The translations under genes were made by a program, and so were the position numbers. This document shows positions 46,824 to 57,488 of a stretch of DNA of 64,000 nt, piece by piece. This stretch comes from Zelopaecilomyces penicillatus (taxonomy: Eukaryota > Ascomycota > Sordariomycetes > Hypocreales > Pseudodiploosporaceae): positions 3,348,001 through 3,412,000 of the forward strand of contig VCCP01000003.1 in the NCBI GenBank assembly GCA_005765155.1, given 5' to 3'. How positions within the stretch are numbered: position 1 is the first letter of the stretch; each line of letters begins with the position of its first letter. The notes beneath the pieces are model-generated. The model worked only from the letters and a program-made list of their open reading frames with translations, was not told the DNA's origin and ran no database searches.

Positions 46824-48457
46824 ATGGAGACGGTCGACTACTGTGGTCGAGTTTATCAGCAGTATTCCCTAGCAAACGGCACATATTTTGCTCCGATCGA
46901 CGAAGTATGTTGATGACTCCCAATCAACTGCCCAACACGGGCGAACAGGACTTAACACCCGAGAAATAGGATGAAATGGCACGTCTCGAAAGAATGCATG
47001 CAGTGCTTCGCCAAGTCTTCAACAATAGGCTAATATTTCCCCCGATGGACTCACCGAAGAGGATCCTGGAGTGTGGATATGGTGCAGCAGATTGGGCTGT
47101 CGACGTTGCTGAGCAGTTTCCAGACGCTGAGGTGAGTTGCCAAACTGACAATACAGCCTTTATCAAAAGTTCTTTGATATCGAATCTCGCCACTGCCACG
47201 TTAGCTCTCTCTCTCGAAATCAAAAGCAATTCTCAACAACAAAAAATCCTGTATGGCGTTAGCATATTATCGCCAAGACGCTGCAAGGGCAATAAAAACC
47301 ATGTGTCATGTCGGAAGAAATATAACAGGCTGACCAACATGTGCATAGGTTTTGGGGGTAGATGTGAGCCCTCAGATGATCCCAGACGACACCCCAGACA
47401 ACCTTGAGTTGCAGATTGATGATCTTAACGCAAGGTAATCGTCATCACTGAGATTCTCAGTGGCTAAGGGAAAGACTAAAAGTGAAAACAGGTTCACTTT
47501 TCCCTCCAACCACTTCGATGTTGTCCACAGTCAGATGATGGCAGGCGGAATACATGCAAACCGATGGCAGAGCTACGTACGAGATATTTTCAAAGTTCTT
47601 CGTCCAGGTGGTTGGTGTCAAATAGTTGAGATATACTTCAATGCTCAGTCTGATAATGGGACTCTTGGACGGGGCAAGTATCCTTTTATCTCCTTGATAT
47701 AATCGTGCTTCGTGTTGGCAACTAACAAATTGACATTTTTGTCCACAGAACATGCTCTTTCTAGATGGTCTAGCGGATATCTGGGAGCTATGCAGCCGTA
47801 TAAGAATCCAAGAGCTGCACTCAAATTACCTGAATGGATGAGAAGTGCTGGGTTCACGGAAATCGAATCAAGACTTCTTACCTTGCCCATGTGTGCCTGG
47901 TCAACCGGTGGGTAAAAATATGTACAAGTGGTGACCCAAAGTTTTAATCTGATTTGTGTATTGCGAATATAGAACTCAGGGACCGTGAGATTGGAGCCAC
48001 TAACAGCGAAAATGTCAATCAGCTACTCTATTCACTAGGGCTATATCCGTTTACCCACCTGCGGGGGTAAGTCTTCCAGCTACTTCTGGGTCATGCAAAA
48101 CGCTGTCATTGTGAACACATTGTTAACATGTTTCTGTGTGAACATAGAATGCCACTGGAAACTTTTCAGGACTTGGTTAATCAAGCAAGGGCCGAGGCTA
48201 GCAATCCAGCATTTAAGGTAGGAACTGAGGTTATCGTCATGTCTTGATCTGGCCCTTTTGTTCTTCAGCGTTCATTTTGGATTATATCCCCATTTTCTGT
48301 CGTTTTTCGATAAGACTAATGCAAGATAACGTGTCGTCTTGGCAGGCTTATTTTCCATTGTGAGTCAACTTTGGCAGGGACCCTCAAATTTTGGTGCAAC
48401 CATCACTCATGAAAACTGTATAGATACGTATTCATAGGACGAAAACCGCCTCGTTGA
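46824..48457 (+). CDS. LaeA-like SAM-dependent methyltransferase
   Basis: Nine short exons join in frame: 46824-46904, 46970-47131, 47349-47434, 47492-47673, 47749-47907, 47973-48066, 48148-48217, 48346-48359 and 48424-48457, giving 293 residues. Family marks are the N-terminal NGTYFAPIDEDEMARLERMH segment and the SAM-binding loop LECGYGAADWAVD (E61-D71, with Glu-Cys instead of the usual Asp-x). They continue with EVLGVDVSP, the motif FDVVHSQMMAGGI, the post-motif VLRPGGWCQIVEI and the C-terminus AYFPLYVFIGRKPP. One intron (47674-47748) is GC-AG type and exon 8 is only 14 nt, yet both are required for the family sequence. LaeA and its many paralogues act on secondary metabolism or in biosynthetic clusters. 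No synthase gene is nearby, so the role is open. The start is uncertain: the frame extends upstream to 46770. Confidence 0.82.
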
Positions 48458-50718
48458 ATGAGCTTCTGCATGGCCGGGGAGATGTCGATTCTAGCAGCGG
48501 GATTCCGCGGTTGCACTGCTGGAATACCAATTTCAAATGCGCTGGTAAAACTAGAGTTGCATTCTAGCAAGCATGTGAGACCCGATTGATTCATAACACG
48601 ATCATCTGCACAATTACTAAGACGCAGGGAAGGGGCCGCTGACTCATTAGCATACCAACCAGGGCGAAACGATAGCTCTGCGCCTCCAGCAACGAAATCT
48701 CACTTCAAACAGAGAGAAGCGGTCGACGATGTAAATAAGAGAGGGGTAGGGGAAGGGGAAGGATGGTCGTTAAAAGAAGGTTTGACGGATGGGGAACGGC
48801 AGGTGGCGTGTGGTGCCTGCCTTAGCCAGATCAGGGCTGGGCAGGTAGGTGGACGAACGCCTGCCATACGGAATGGTTTGGCGAGCAGGTACGCAGTACT
48901 CGTCCAGCTATCACTAGGAAGGTGGTCAAGGGGGGTTGTGCTGGGTCTTGTCCATGCCAGCGGTTACGCAAAGGCGAGTCCTCGCTCGTACTGTATACAT
49001 GTCGGTGTTTCCATGCCGGCTATTGTTATGCTTAAGAATGTTATGCATAGCCGGCACGAAGTAACTTGGCAGGCTGGTTAGGTCGCTGTGACTTGGCAAC
49101 CCGTGGTGCAACAGGCTCCTTGTTTTCTTCCCCGTCTAAGCAAGCATGAGGAGCAAAGCAACGCGCACAAGAGCAGCTAAGATGCTGGAAGAAGTTAAGG
49201 TAATCGATTAATACTTAGGCACGAGTTGCAAGGCTCAGGTCTGACATGCCGATACACCAGCTTGACAGAGCTGTCGTTTCGCTTCATATTGCCACTGTAG
49301 TGAGTGACGCGGCCATGTACGCACCAATGCATGCTGTAGTACTACGGATCACAAGCGCCGCGAGCAAACAAATTGGTAATTGGTGTTGCAATGGTGTAAC
49401 AGAGCCTGAAAACATCCATGTCACTGCTACTTAATGCTCATCTGAGAGCCCACTCCTCTCCAGTACAGATACTTCCGTTGGGCTGCAAACAGATTCGGAG
49501 CCATCGCTACACCACCTGATGTAGAACAGATTGCCTTCAACTCAATCCCCAAGATGTTTGAAGATACATAATAACCCATGTAGGAGATGTACAGGTAACT
49601 TTAGCACTAATATTGCAAGCCCAATAGATAACATAAAAGGGACTATTACTACTTGGGCAATCTACTCGATAGGAGAGACAGGAGCTGAAGTTAGTGGATG
49701 CAGCTCAACATGGGTATGCCGGACCCGTCTCCACAGCCGGGGACCAAGCAAGCTGTGGTACTGTATTATTAGAACATGGGAGATTTGGCGTCTGGGAATC
49801 TCTCTGCGTCAACTAATTGCGAGTAGATTGCCGCTGAGAAAATGTCTTGACCCTTTCCGCTTGCTAGTATCTCCCTGTCCGCAGTTCAATCTGGGGTATT
49901 CTTTCCTATTGGCGAAACAACTTGCCAACGTTGCAGAATTGGCTTGGATATTCTCTCCTATTTAGCTGAGTCACAGTAACTGCCTGATCAAAGCCCTAGC
50001 ATGGTGTTCTGTGAAAGAAATTGCTAGCCATTGCCAGCATACAGACACACCAAGATCGGGCTGTGAGTGCCGATGATCCTTGCTACTGCATATCCCTGGA
50101 CACGCCCTAAGCGGTCAGGTGATATAGCGCGTTGTGCGATGCTGTGATTGGCGGATTTAAAGTTGCTAGTGGTGTGACGGGAGACGATCTGAGGCTCAGT
50201 TTGACTATTCCAACGGCTCTATGGATACTTCATGGCTTCTGAGTTTGTCAATAGTATCTAGCCCTCCTAGGTCCAGATGAATATTGCGTATTGCTCTATT
50301 ACACTGTGTTATTTTATGTCTGCGGTTGAGAATGTTTCATGGGCTTGTATAGAGTGGCGATGAATCTATGAGTACGTCTGGATAGGTGGATGCAGAGGAG
50401 GTAATTAACTCTACAGTACTAAGGTACGCTGTGTACCGCGGCTCAGGTTAGCTAGCTTAAAGTGGGTGAAGAAGTTCCTACAGAGGGAAAGAGTGCAATC
50501 TAGGGACCGATGTCAGAGGGTTGCTTGGTTGTTGGTCCACAGCTTAATGCTGAACAATTAGGAGCTGCTGATAGCTCATATAGCCATTGAGCTTTGGGAA
50601 GCTTTGCTCCCGCTTGACTTCTTCAAGACACCATCACAACAACCTGCCTTAGCCGCCACAGTTACATCAATTCGATTCCCAGACATAAGGATAATCACTT
50701 CCGACAGCACTAAACAGA
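48458..50718. other. Gene-poor stretch with possible gene relic
   Basis: 2.3 kb. Between about 49142 and 49963 several short exon-like open segments with splice-like borders occur (see findings), but I could not assemble them into one protein. The rest shows nothing recognisable. Confidence 0.4.
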
Positions 50719-51333
50719 ATGGCAGCTACCTCAAAATCCACCATGCAACTCTTTGCGACACTGCGGTGCGCTCGGCAGGCTTCAACCCTTCGATCAACAG
50801 TGTCACGATCCCTATTTCCATCTGCGACAGCGTCTCGATTCTACTCAACATCAGACGATGTCCCGCCGCCTCTCTTGCAGAAGCTCAAAGGTGATCTCAA
50901 GGCGGCAATGCGCGCCAAAGATGCGCCACGACTTTCTGTTTTGCGAGCCATTCTAGCTGCCAACCTCAATGCCTCGAAGACCGCGTCCCCCATACGTACC
51001 GACGTCCAGCTAGTTGCGCTGATTCGAAAGCTTCAAAAAGGCACGCAGGACGCAGTAGCCGAAGCTAAAACAGCGGGACGAGAGGATCTAGTCGAGAAAG
51101 AGAACGAGCAGATGCGCATCCTGGAAGAGTACGTGGTGGGGAGTGGTGTCCAGACATTGGGCGAGGCCGAGCTCAGGGCCATTGTGCAAGAAGCTGTCGA
51201 TGCCTCCAAGGGGGCAGGCACGGCGGCCAAGTCTCTCATGGGTGATGTTATGAAGCGCATAACTGGAGCTCTTGAGGGTAAAGACGTGGATAAAAAGGCT
51301 ATTTCCAGCCTGGTCAAGGAGATGACAGGCTAG
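50719..51333 (+). CDS. AIM41: Mitochondrial YqeY/GatB-tail domain protein, Aim41-like
   Basis: Single exon of 204 residues. The first ~43 residues are rich in Arg, Ser and Thr without acidic residues, ending SRFYS, which is a mitochondrial targeting sequence with a plausible cleavage site. The remainder is the YqeY domain: LKGDLKAAMRAKDAPRLSVL, then an all-helical region and the end VMKRITGALEGKDVDKKAIS. YqeY resembles the C-terminal tRNA-binding part of GatB, the amidotransferase subunit. Aim41 itself was named for a mitochondrial inheritance phenotype and its activity is unknown. A second in-frame Met at residue 9 is an alternative start. The downstream neighbour is the RidA-family gene on the same strand. 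Confidence 0.92.
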   Translation: MAATSKSTMQLFATLRCARQASTLRSTVSRSLFPSATASRFYSTSDDVPPPLLQKLKGDLKAAMRAKDAPRLSVLRAILAANLNASKTASPIRTDVQLVALIRKLQKGTQDAVAEAKTAGREDLVEKENEQMRILEEYVVGSGVQTLGEAELRAIVQEAVDASKGAGTAAKSLMGDVMKRITGALEGKDVDKKAISSLVKEMTG

Positions 51334-51683
51334 GTAGAGAACATCTGAGCGATTGCAAACCTGACATTAACAAGACTATGTACAACAAAACGATAGACTG
51401 TATGCTTTCACCATTGTCTACTACCATTTTAGCTCCAGCCAAATTATCTCATGACCGCAATGACATTATACTATGTATTGATTCCAAAGTTGGCGAAAAC
51501 GAGCAAAACGAGCAGTGTGCTGCATTCGGGCTCAGGCAGTGACTCACCAATACTGCTACCAGCCAGTACGGGAAGGTACTTGCGTAAGTGTGCAGGACGG
51601 TTCCTGCCCCAACACTGGCCTTCCCTCCATTGCAAATCTCATGAAAGTGTCGAAAATACCGTTTCTTCTCACTTCATTGCATC
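51334..51683. other. Short intergenic region between AIM41 and the RidA-family gene
   Basis: 350 bp holding the AIM41 3' UTR and the promoter of the next gene. No gene or named motif seen. Confidence 0.5.
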
Positions 51684-52166
51684 ATGTCCCGCCAAAATAT
51701 TAGTTCTGGTTCAGCGTTTGAAGCAGAGATAGGATACTCCCGAGCCGTGGTTGTCGATGACTGGATCATAGTCTCAGGAACCACAGGGTGAGCCAAATAT
51801 TTCCCCTCGCTCTCTCTGACTCCCTTCCTTTGAAACGTTCTTTGCATTAACTTCTCTCGGTTTGCCCACAGCTACGACTATCAAACAGGCAGCATCTCTT
51901 TCGATGTTGTGGAACAAGCAGACCAGACACTGGTCAACATTGACAAGGCGCTGAGAGAGGCCGGGTCCTGCATGTCTGACGTGGTGCGAGTGCGATACAT
52001 TCTGCCAGACCGAAACGACTTTTCAAAGACATGGCCAGTCTTAAAGAAGTGGTTTGGAGACATTCGACCAGCAGCTACCATGATGCAGTCTGCACTCATG
52101 AAAGAGGAGATGAAAATCGAGATTGAAGTAACGGCAAAAAGGTTATGCGGTAACACGAAAAACTAA
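51684..52166 (+). CDS. RidA/YjgF/YER057c-family protein
   Basis: Two exons, 51684-51787 and 51872-52166, encode 132 residues, the normal RidA length. RidA proteins hydrolyse reactive enamine/imine intermediates from amino-acid dehydratases; this branch may have another activity. Visible features are the N-terminal GSAFEAEIGYSRAVVVDDWI strand, VSGTTGYDYQTG, the helix QADQTLVNIDKALREAGS, VVRVRYILPD and the IRPAATMMQ segment, which takes the place of the RPAR(S/T) signature. The conserved Arg of IRP is present. The intron 51788-51871 has GTGAGC and CAG ends. The gene is tail-to-tail with the YeeE/YedE transporter, only 85 bp apart. Confidence 0.92.
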
Positions 52167-52251
52167 GTCGAGAGCCTCCCGTAGCCAGGAACGGAGAGCG
52201 AATTAGGTCTTTTAGGCACCAATAGTCGTGGAAAAAACATAATTAAATATA

Positions 52252-53313
52252 TTAATGAGCAAGCTGAACAACCACCATTCCTGCAGCAAAGGTACTGGCT
52301 ATGGTAACCATACTGGACGTGGAAAGCAAAGACACGCCGCTAATCCCATGGCCTGACGTGCATCCGCCGGCCATCCTTGATCCCACAACCATTAGAACAC
52401 CCCCGATCGTGGCCAGAGCTGGTGAAACTTCGAAAACTGGCCCTGCAACCAGGGATGGATATCCCTTTGCCAGTGCTGTAGCACCAGCTGCGACTCCTGA
52501 GGCAAACAAGATGCTCTGATAGGAGGTTGGCCTGGTATTGGAGTCAGCGCCCTTAACAAGCCACCAAAAGAAATTGCCGATCTCTTCGTACGACCCTGAT
52601 ATGCCTATCATGCTTCGCCGTGAAATGAGGGACACCAGCTGAGCTATACCGATCAAGAGACCTCCCGCAGCACCGACAAGCTTCACATTGGGCTGTTCTG
52701 GGGTAAACATTATGGTAGTGGCAATGATTGTGAGCAACACAACTTCGAGAAGAAGCAGCGTGGCCCCCTTGGAGAGGCCTAGTTGTTCATTAACGGAGAC
52801 AGTTTCGGCTTTAGCTCCAGCCTTCTCCCTGCTGCCTTTGACAAGTTCTGAACCGAAACCGGACCACAGAATGCCGCCTAACAATGCGCCATCAAGAGCA
52901 TGAAGGCCGGTGCGAACCCCAGCGGCCAGCTGTGGGAACAGTGTTCCAGGACAGGATCCGGAGAGAGCCATACCCGCTCCAAGCAGGGCGCCACCTATTA
53001 TGTTTCCATCGTATTTGGAACAAAGTCCCAGCGGTGATGAGCTTCTTGGTCTGATTGTTACATAGCCAGCTCGCTCTGCGATGGCATAGAAGATACTGGT
53101 CATAAGAAATTGGTCAGTCATGAGTAATGCTCGGATAGGGGAGCATTATATATCAAGGGGTCAAACTCACGCACTGCTTGCTGTGGCCGCCAGGAAGGCC
53201 TGTACCATGTGCCAATTCTCAAACTTCATCTGCGAAACGACAATAGAAGGCTGGTGTAGCCCAGCAGCAACCATGGCTGCCCCAAATGCAGCACCTGAGA
53301 GTAGTGTAGCCAT
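52252..53313 (-). CDS. YeeE/YedE-family (sulfur transport domain) membrane protein
   Basis: Two exons, 53171-53313 and 52252-53095, encode 328 residues of a strongly hydrophobic, multi-spanning protein. It consists of two related halves, each with a conserved cysteine loop: GMALSGSCPGTLFPQLAAG (Cys96) and RMAGGCTSGHGISG (Cys293). In the bacterial thiosulfate transporter TsuA these cysteines relay the substrate, so uptake of thiosulfate or a related sulfur compound is the likely function. The location is probably plasma membrane, though no signal decides it. The start MATLLSGAAFGAAMVAAG fits the family and begins the first helix directly. The intron 53096-53170 has GTGAGT and CAG ends. The family is mainly bacterial, and fungal copies may have been acquired by transfer. 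Confidence 0.92.
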
Positions 53314-54512
53314 GTCTGGATTGATGGCTACTAAATGTCTAAGAGAGAGTTGCAGGAGAGACACCCAGGTGCAGACAGGACGCCAACTACTATTAAAAGC
53401 AAATGAACCAGATTTTTTACTCGCCACATATAAGTGTAGTCGCATGAGCCCCCTCTCGTTGATTATGGTAAGCGAGCAGTACAAGAAAGGATGCTGTGCA
53501 GTTACACAATGTGTAATCAAGTCGGCGATTGATACAGCTACCTTCGTCAAGGCTGGTGGGCCTGTCCTCGGGGTTCAGGGACTGGACGCCGAAACGGCGA
53601 CGTCCCGATGGAACTGGCCTTGGGATTTTTAGCGGCGGGGCTTTGCAAATTGTCGGCGACAATGGCGTGCGCGAACACTTCTCCGCTAATGATGGGGGGG
53701 GGCTAATGAATTGCCTAATTATTATTTAGTTGTTGCGAATCTCGCCGTCGTGTTCATTATCATGACGATGGTGGTGGCCACATTTGGGGAGGTTTGGAAT
53801 TTCGCCAGTCAGTTCGAAGTACTATAGGTAAGTACCTAGGCAGGTATTTTCTGCAAGGTGTTGGTATTTGGTTTTTTGGATGTCGGTGTTGGTGACAATG
53901 GTATTGTGATGCATCTGCGTGCTGCATTCCTACGTGCTGCATTCCTGCAGTATTGGTTGGCATTTGGAAAGATAGGAGAACCAACACCAACCACAAAATT
54001 GCAGCAAGGTGGCGTCCTCTGACAAGAAACTTTACCATTGAGTCATTTTGAGTTCAACTATACGGCGTTTGTATACTGACCATGTGCCCACTCCCAAGGA
54101 TGAGACCCGACTAAATGACAATGCAATCTTAGGGTAAACATTGAAAGGTAACTAACACATCTGCGGAGCTTTGAAAAGCGAGCCTTGGTACAGCATTCTA
54201 GATCTTTCAATACCTGTAGGGCTCCGGAAGGATTTTAGAACATTGTGTTGGTTCTACCATGTAATCCCTTTGTTGGTCATCATTGGGGCTATACGAGATA
54301 CGAGTCTGCTTGTGGCGAGTCAGTCTAACCAGGTCCAGTTGCTATTAATGTGTCAAGCTCACTTAGTTAGTTCTTTCAGAGTTCATGAATGGATTGTTGG
54401 TTATACAACATCACAAACCCATGAGCAGGCCAAAAGAAAGAGGGGGTCCACCAGCACACACCCATCCCTCCTCTGTACATACTAGTCCACCAACTTAATC
54501 AAAGTCCCTGGA
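53314..54512. other. Intergenic: transporter promoter, no gene seen
   Basis: 1.2 kb between the transporter start and the next ORF. Includes a 9-G run (53694-53702) and a cluster of TAGGTA/TACCTAGG half-palindromes (53824-53846). Confidence 0.5.
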
Positions 54513-55328
54513 ATGGATCGCATCCGCTTCGTCCCCGGACAGGACGCGAAGGATGAAATCCACAATGCCCAGGGCCGTATCTTCTTCGCGCGCCCGTGCG
54601 TCCTGGACTATGCCGACACATTTATCCAGCAGGTCCCCGGCGGCTGCGTAGGGCCGCATCTCCCAATCCTGTATCAGACTATGCTTGCTTGCCTAAGCGA
54701 GGGTGAGCAGGTAGACATTGTGTTTGGTCTCCGAAGCCCTGACCCGGCACTGGGTCAGGAGTTGTATTCCTCGGGCGAGGATGTTGGACACACCTGGGCC
54801 ATCCACAAGACGGTGGATGGAAGGGAGCGACATCTGTGGGAAGTCGGGAGAGCGACTCCCGCGGCCGGTGAAGTCCATGCAACACGAATGTTCAATGCCT
54901 ACCGGGCCGCCGTGGCTGGGCTTCTCGGCGAACCCGCTCCCACGCCGCTCCCGGTGTTGGCAGCCGAACAGCCCGGCGTGGTGACCGCCGAAATGCCGGG
55001 CTCTCTTCATGGCAAACCCATCATCTCGCGGGCTCTTGCGCCGTCGAATTTGTATTACGCCTCAGCTCGGATGTGGTATTTCATCGACCTTTCGCCGCCT
55101 GGCGATGTCCACACTCCTGCACTTTTGACACGGCCGGTGCGAGCTTTCGATGCGCTGATCTTGTCAGCCTGCTTGACTTTGGCGATGGGATCACCGCCTA
55201 TGGTATTTGGTATAAGGTGTTCGCTAGATGGTCTGGGTAAGATGCCGACTGGGTTTACACGAACGCATTTTGAAGCCGATGAGACGGCTGCAGAAGCCAC
55301 GGCTGAGAGGCCATTGCTGGTGATGTAG
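54513..55328 (+). CDS. Hypothetical protein, 271 residues, unrecognised
   Basis: Single uninterrupted ATG-started frame with strong C/G bias at third positions, unlike the AT-richer flanks, which supports real coding. The sequence begins MDRIRFVPGQDAKDEI and is rich in Pro, Gly and Ala. It has a hydrophobic stretch near the end (ALILSACLTLAMGSPPMVFG, about residues 218-237) that may be one membrane helix or a buried strand. No signal peptide, catalytic motif or domain is recognised. It could be a lineage-specific protein. Its nearest coding neighbours are ~1.2 kb (transporter) and ~0.7 kb (oxidoreductase) away. Confidence 0.6.
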   Translation: MDRIRFVPGQDAKDEIHNAQGRIFFARPCVLDYADTFIQQVPGGCVGPHLPILYQTMLACLSEGEQVDIVFGLRSPDPALGQELYSSGEDVGHTWAIHKTVDGRERHLWEVGRATPAAGEVHATRMFNAYRAAVAGLLGEPAPTPLPVLAAEQPGVVTAEMPGSLHGKPIISRALAPSNLYYASARMWYFIDLSPPGDVHTPALLTRPVRAFDALILSACLTLAMGSPPMVFGIRCSLDGLGKMPTGFTRTHFEADETAAEATAERPLLVM

Positions 55329-56042
55329 GGTACCTCTGTTTAGGCAAGTTGATGTGATGAGACAAATACAAGCGCTTTATTACGGTAGGTACTCTATAAA
55401 GTTTTCGGTCAATTACCAATTGGCGTGTTCTGTTCTGTAAATTGGATTTATAGAAGAAATTGAAAAGGAATTGGAGACGACTAGAATTTGCCGACTCCAT
55501 TGTCTTGAGGATGAAGTGTCTTAATAGGGTGTTGCGCTGAGTTGCAAGCCGAATCTAGACACCACTTATACAGTGGTCTGTAATGGCACAACATCCACTG
55601 TAAAATTTCAACGAAACTTGGCAAAAAAAGACATGTACAAGAATCTCAACTAAGACACTCATGCAGCTGGCGATTGGTTTAATTCCTTGTCTGCGTCTGA
55701 TTTCCCCCGCTTTGCTTTTCTACTGAACAAAAAAAAGAAACACAATTCTGTAAAGCATGCAATAGCCGAACACTTGTATGACAAATGCACACCCAGTGGT
55801 TGAGACTCTCCGTATGGCCGGCCGGTTTTAGAGCCGAGAGAAGGCTCTTCTTCAGCCTGGGCGGGGTTTGATGTCATTGATGCCAAAGGTTCAACATTGT
55901 TTGAGTGAATTGATAAATACCTTAGGCAAGACCACTTTTCATCTCAAGCTGAATTCACAGCAATCACTATTGAATAATATACAATCAAATCTTTTGAAAT
56001 CCTTCTTAGTTTAAATCAAACCCCTAAAAAAAAGCCGACACA
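55329..56042. other. Intergenic between hypothetical gene and oxidoreductase gene
   Basis: 714 bp. Contains a TAGGTACT motif at 55386 and the oxidoreductase promoter. A weak minus-strand small ORF is listed separately. Confidence 0.5.
55659..55886 (-). CDS. Small hypothetical ORF, possibly spliced
   Basis: ATG-started, 75 codons: hydrophilic start (MASMTSNPAQAEEEPSLGSK), a hydrophobic middle, and a charged end (GKSDADKELNQSPAA). The hydrophobic middle could be an intron: GTGTGC after QPL and TTCAG before the charged end. No family recognised. Confidence 0.25.
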   Translation of the reverse strand: MASMTSNPAQAEEEPSLGSKTGRPYGESQPLGVHLSYKCSAIACFTELCFFFLFSRKAKRGKSDADKELNQSPAA

Positions 56043-57244
56043 ATGCCGCGGGCACTCACGCTTAAGCATATTGAAGGCGGCAAGCCTGGCCAAGTTTACT
56101 ATCCGTGAGCCATTCCCTAAACCCTCCCAAGAGGGCTCCCCGTTTCTTTCCTCAACTACAACCTCTGAAAAGACTGGCGGCATAATGACAATGGAATGGA
56201 AAAAAAAACTACAGAATCCAGATCAAGGAAGTTCCCAAGCCAACACCCGGGCCTAATGAAGTCCTTGTCCGGGTCAGCGCCGTGGCGCTCAACCACCGCG
56301 ACCTCTTCATCCGCCAACACCTATACCCTGCCATCTCCTTCACCAGCGCCATGATGGCCGACGGGTACGGCACCGTAGTCGAGCTCGGCGCTGACGTGAA
56401 GCGCTCAGACTTGCTCAACCGACCTGTGTTGCTGACACCCATGAGGGGTTGGGAGTCTGACCCGGCCGGCCCAGAGAACCAGCTCAAGTTCACCATTGTC
56501 GGGTCCAGCAAGTTATGTGAGACAGGTACCGCCCAGGACTTCATCGTCGTCCATGAAGACGAGATTGAGCCCGCGCCTGAGCATCTTTCACCAGCCGAAG
56601 GCGCTGCTCTCCCACTCGTCGGCCTGACTGGATGGCGAGCTCTCGTCACGAAGAGCGGCGCTGCGTTCCCCGGAAGCAATATCCTCATCACGGGTATCGG
56701 GGGTGGCGTTGCGCTTCAGGTGCTCCAGTTTGGAGTCGCTTTTGGCTGCAACGTCTTTGTCACGTCTGGCGATCAGGCTAAGATTGACAAAGCCAAGAAG
56801 CTGGGCGCCAAGGACGGCGTGCTCTACAAGAACGACTCCTGGGGCACCGACTTGGCTCAGTTGCTCCCCAAGGACAGACCGTATCTGGATGCTGTCATCG
56901 ACGGCGCAGGAGGCAAGCTCATGTCCAAGGTCATCAGACTTTTGAAGCCGGGCGGCATCGTCTCCCAGTACGGCATGACTGTAGCACCAAAGATGGACTG
57001 GCTGATGCAGGCTGTCCTGACCAACGTTGAGCTCAAGGGCACTACCATGGGATCTAGGAAGGAGTTCCAGGATATGGTGGCCTTTGTCAAGAAGAACAAA
57101 ATCCATCCCGTCGTTAGTAGGGCGGTCAAGGGCTTGGATAATTTGGACGCAATCGAGGGCCTCTTTACTGATATCAAGGAAGGGAGGCAGTTCGGCAAAT
57201 TGGTTATTGAGATTGAAGCTGAGGGCTCGTCACCGAAGCTATGA
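56043..57244 (+). CDS. Zinc-type alcohol dehydrogenase-like / quinone oxidoreductase (MDR family)
   Basis: Two exons, 56043-56104 and 56215-57244, encode 363 residues. An NADPH-dependent reductase of the medium-chain family, acting in the cytosol on quinones, aldehydes or enones; the substrate is unknown. The N-terminal GroES-like domain includes GPNEVLVRVSAVALNHRDLF. The Rossmann part has the nucleotide motif ILITGIGGGVALQVLQFG (GIGGGVA in place of GAGGVG) and the segment AKKLGAKDGVLYKND. A structural-zinc cysteine cluster is absent, as in the zinc-free YogA/quinone-reductase branch. The 110-bp intron is GTGAGC to CAG. Splicing joins VYYP to IQIKEVPKP. The gene converges with KRR1, 245 bp away. 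Confidence 0.9.
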
Positions 57245-57488
57245 GGAGGACAGAAAGCCTTGTAATGTTCAAATGTGTAATAAAAATCGACGCGCCATAA
57301 AAAAAAAAGTCTACAGACCAAACTAATTTCAACATGATCAAGTCCAATTTCCAGGTATCGAGTCCTCCGTAAGCGCATCATCGTAGCCTCTCCTATCCGG
57401 CATGCGACCTCCTCTCGAATTTCTTCCGCGGTAACAAATATATCCCGAGCTCCCAGCTGCCCTCTCCCACCGCGACTATAAGACCTCT

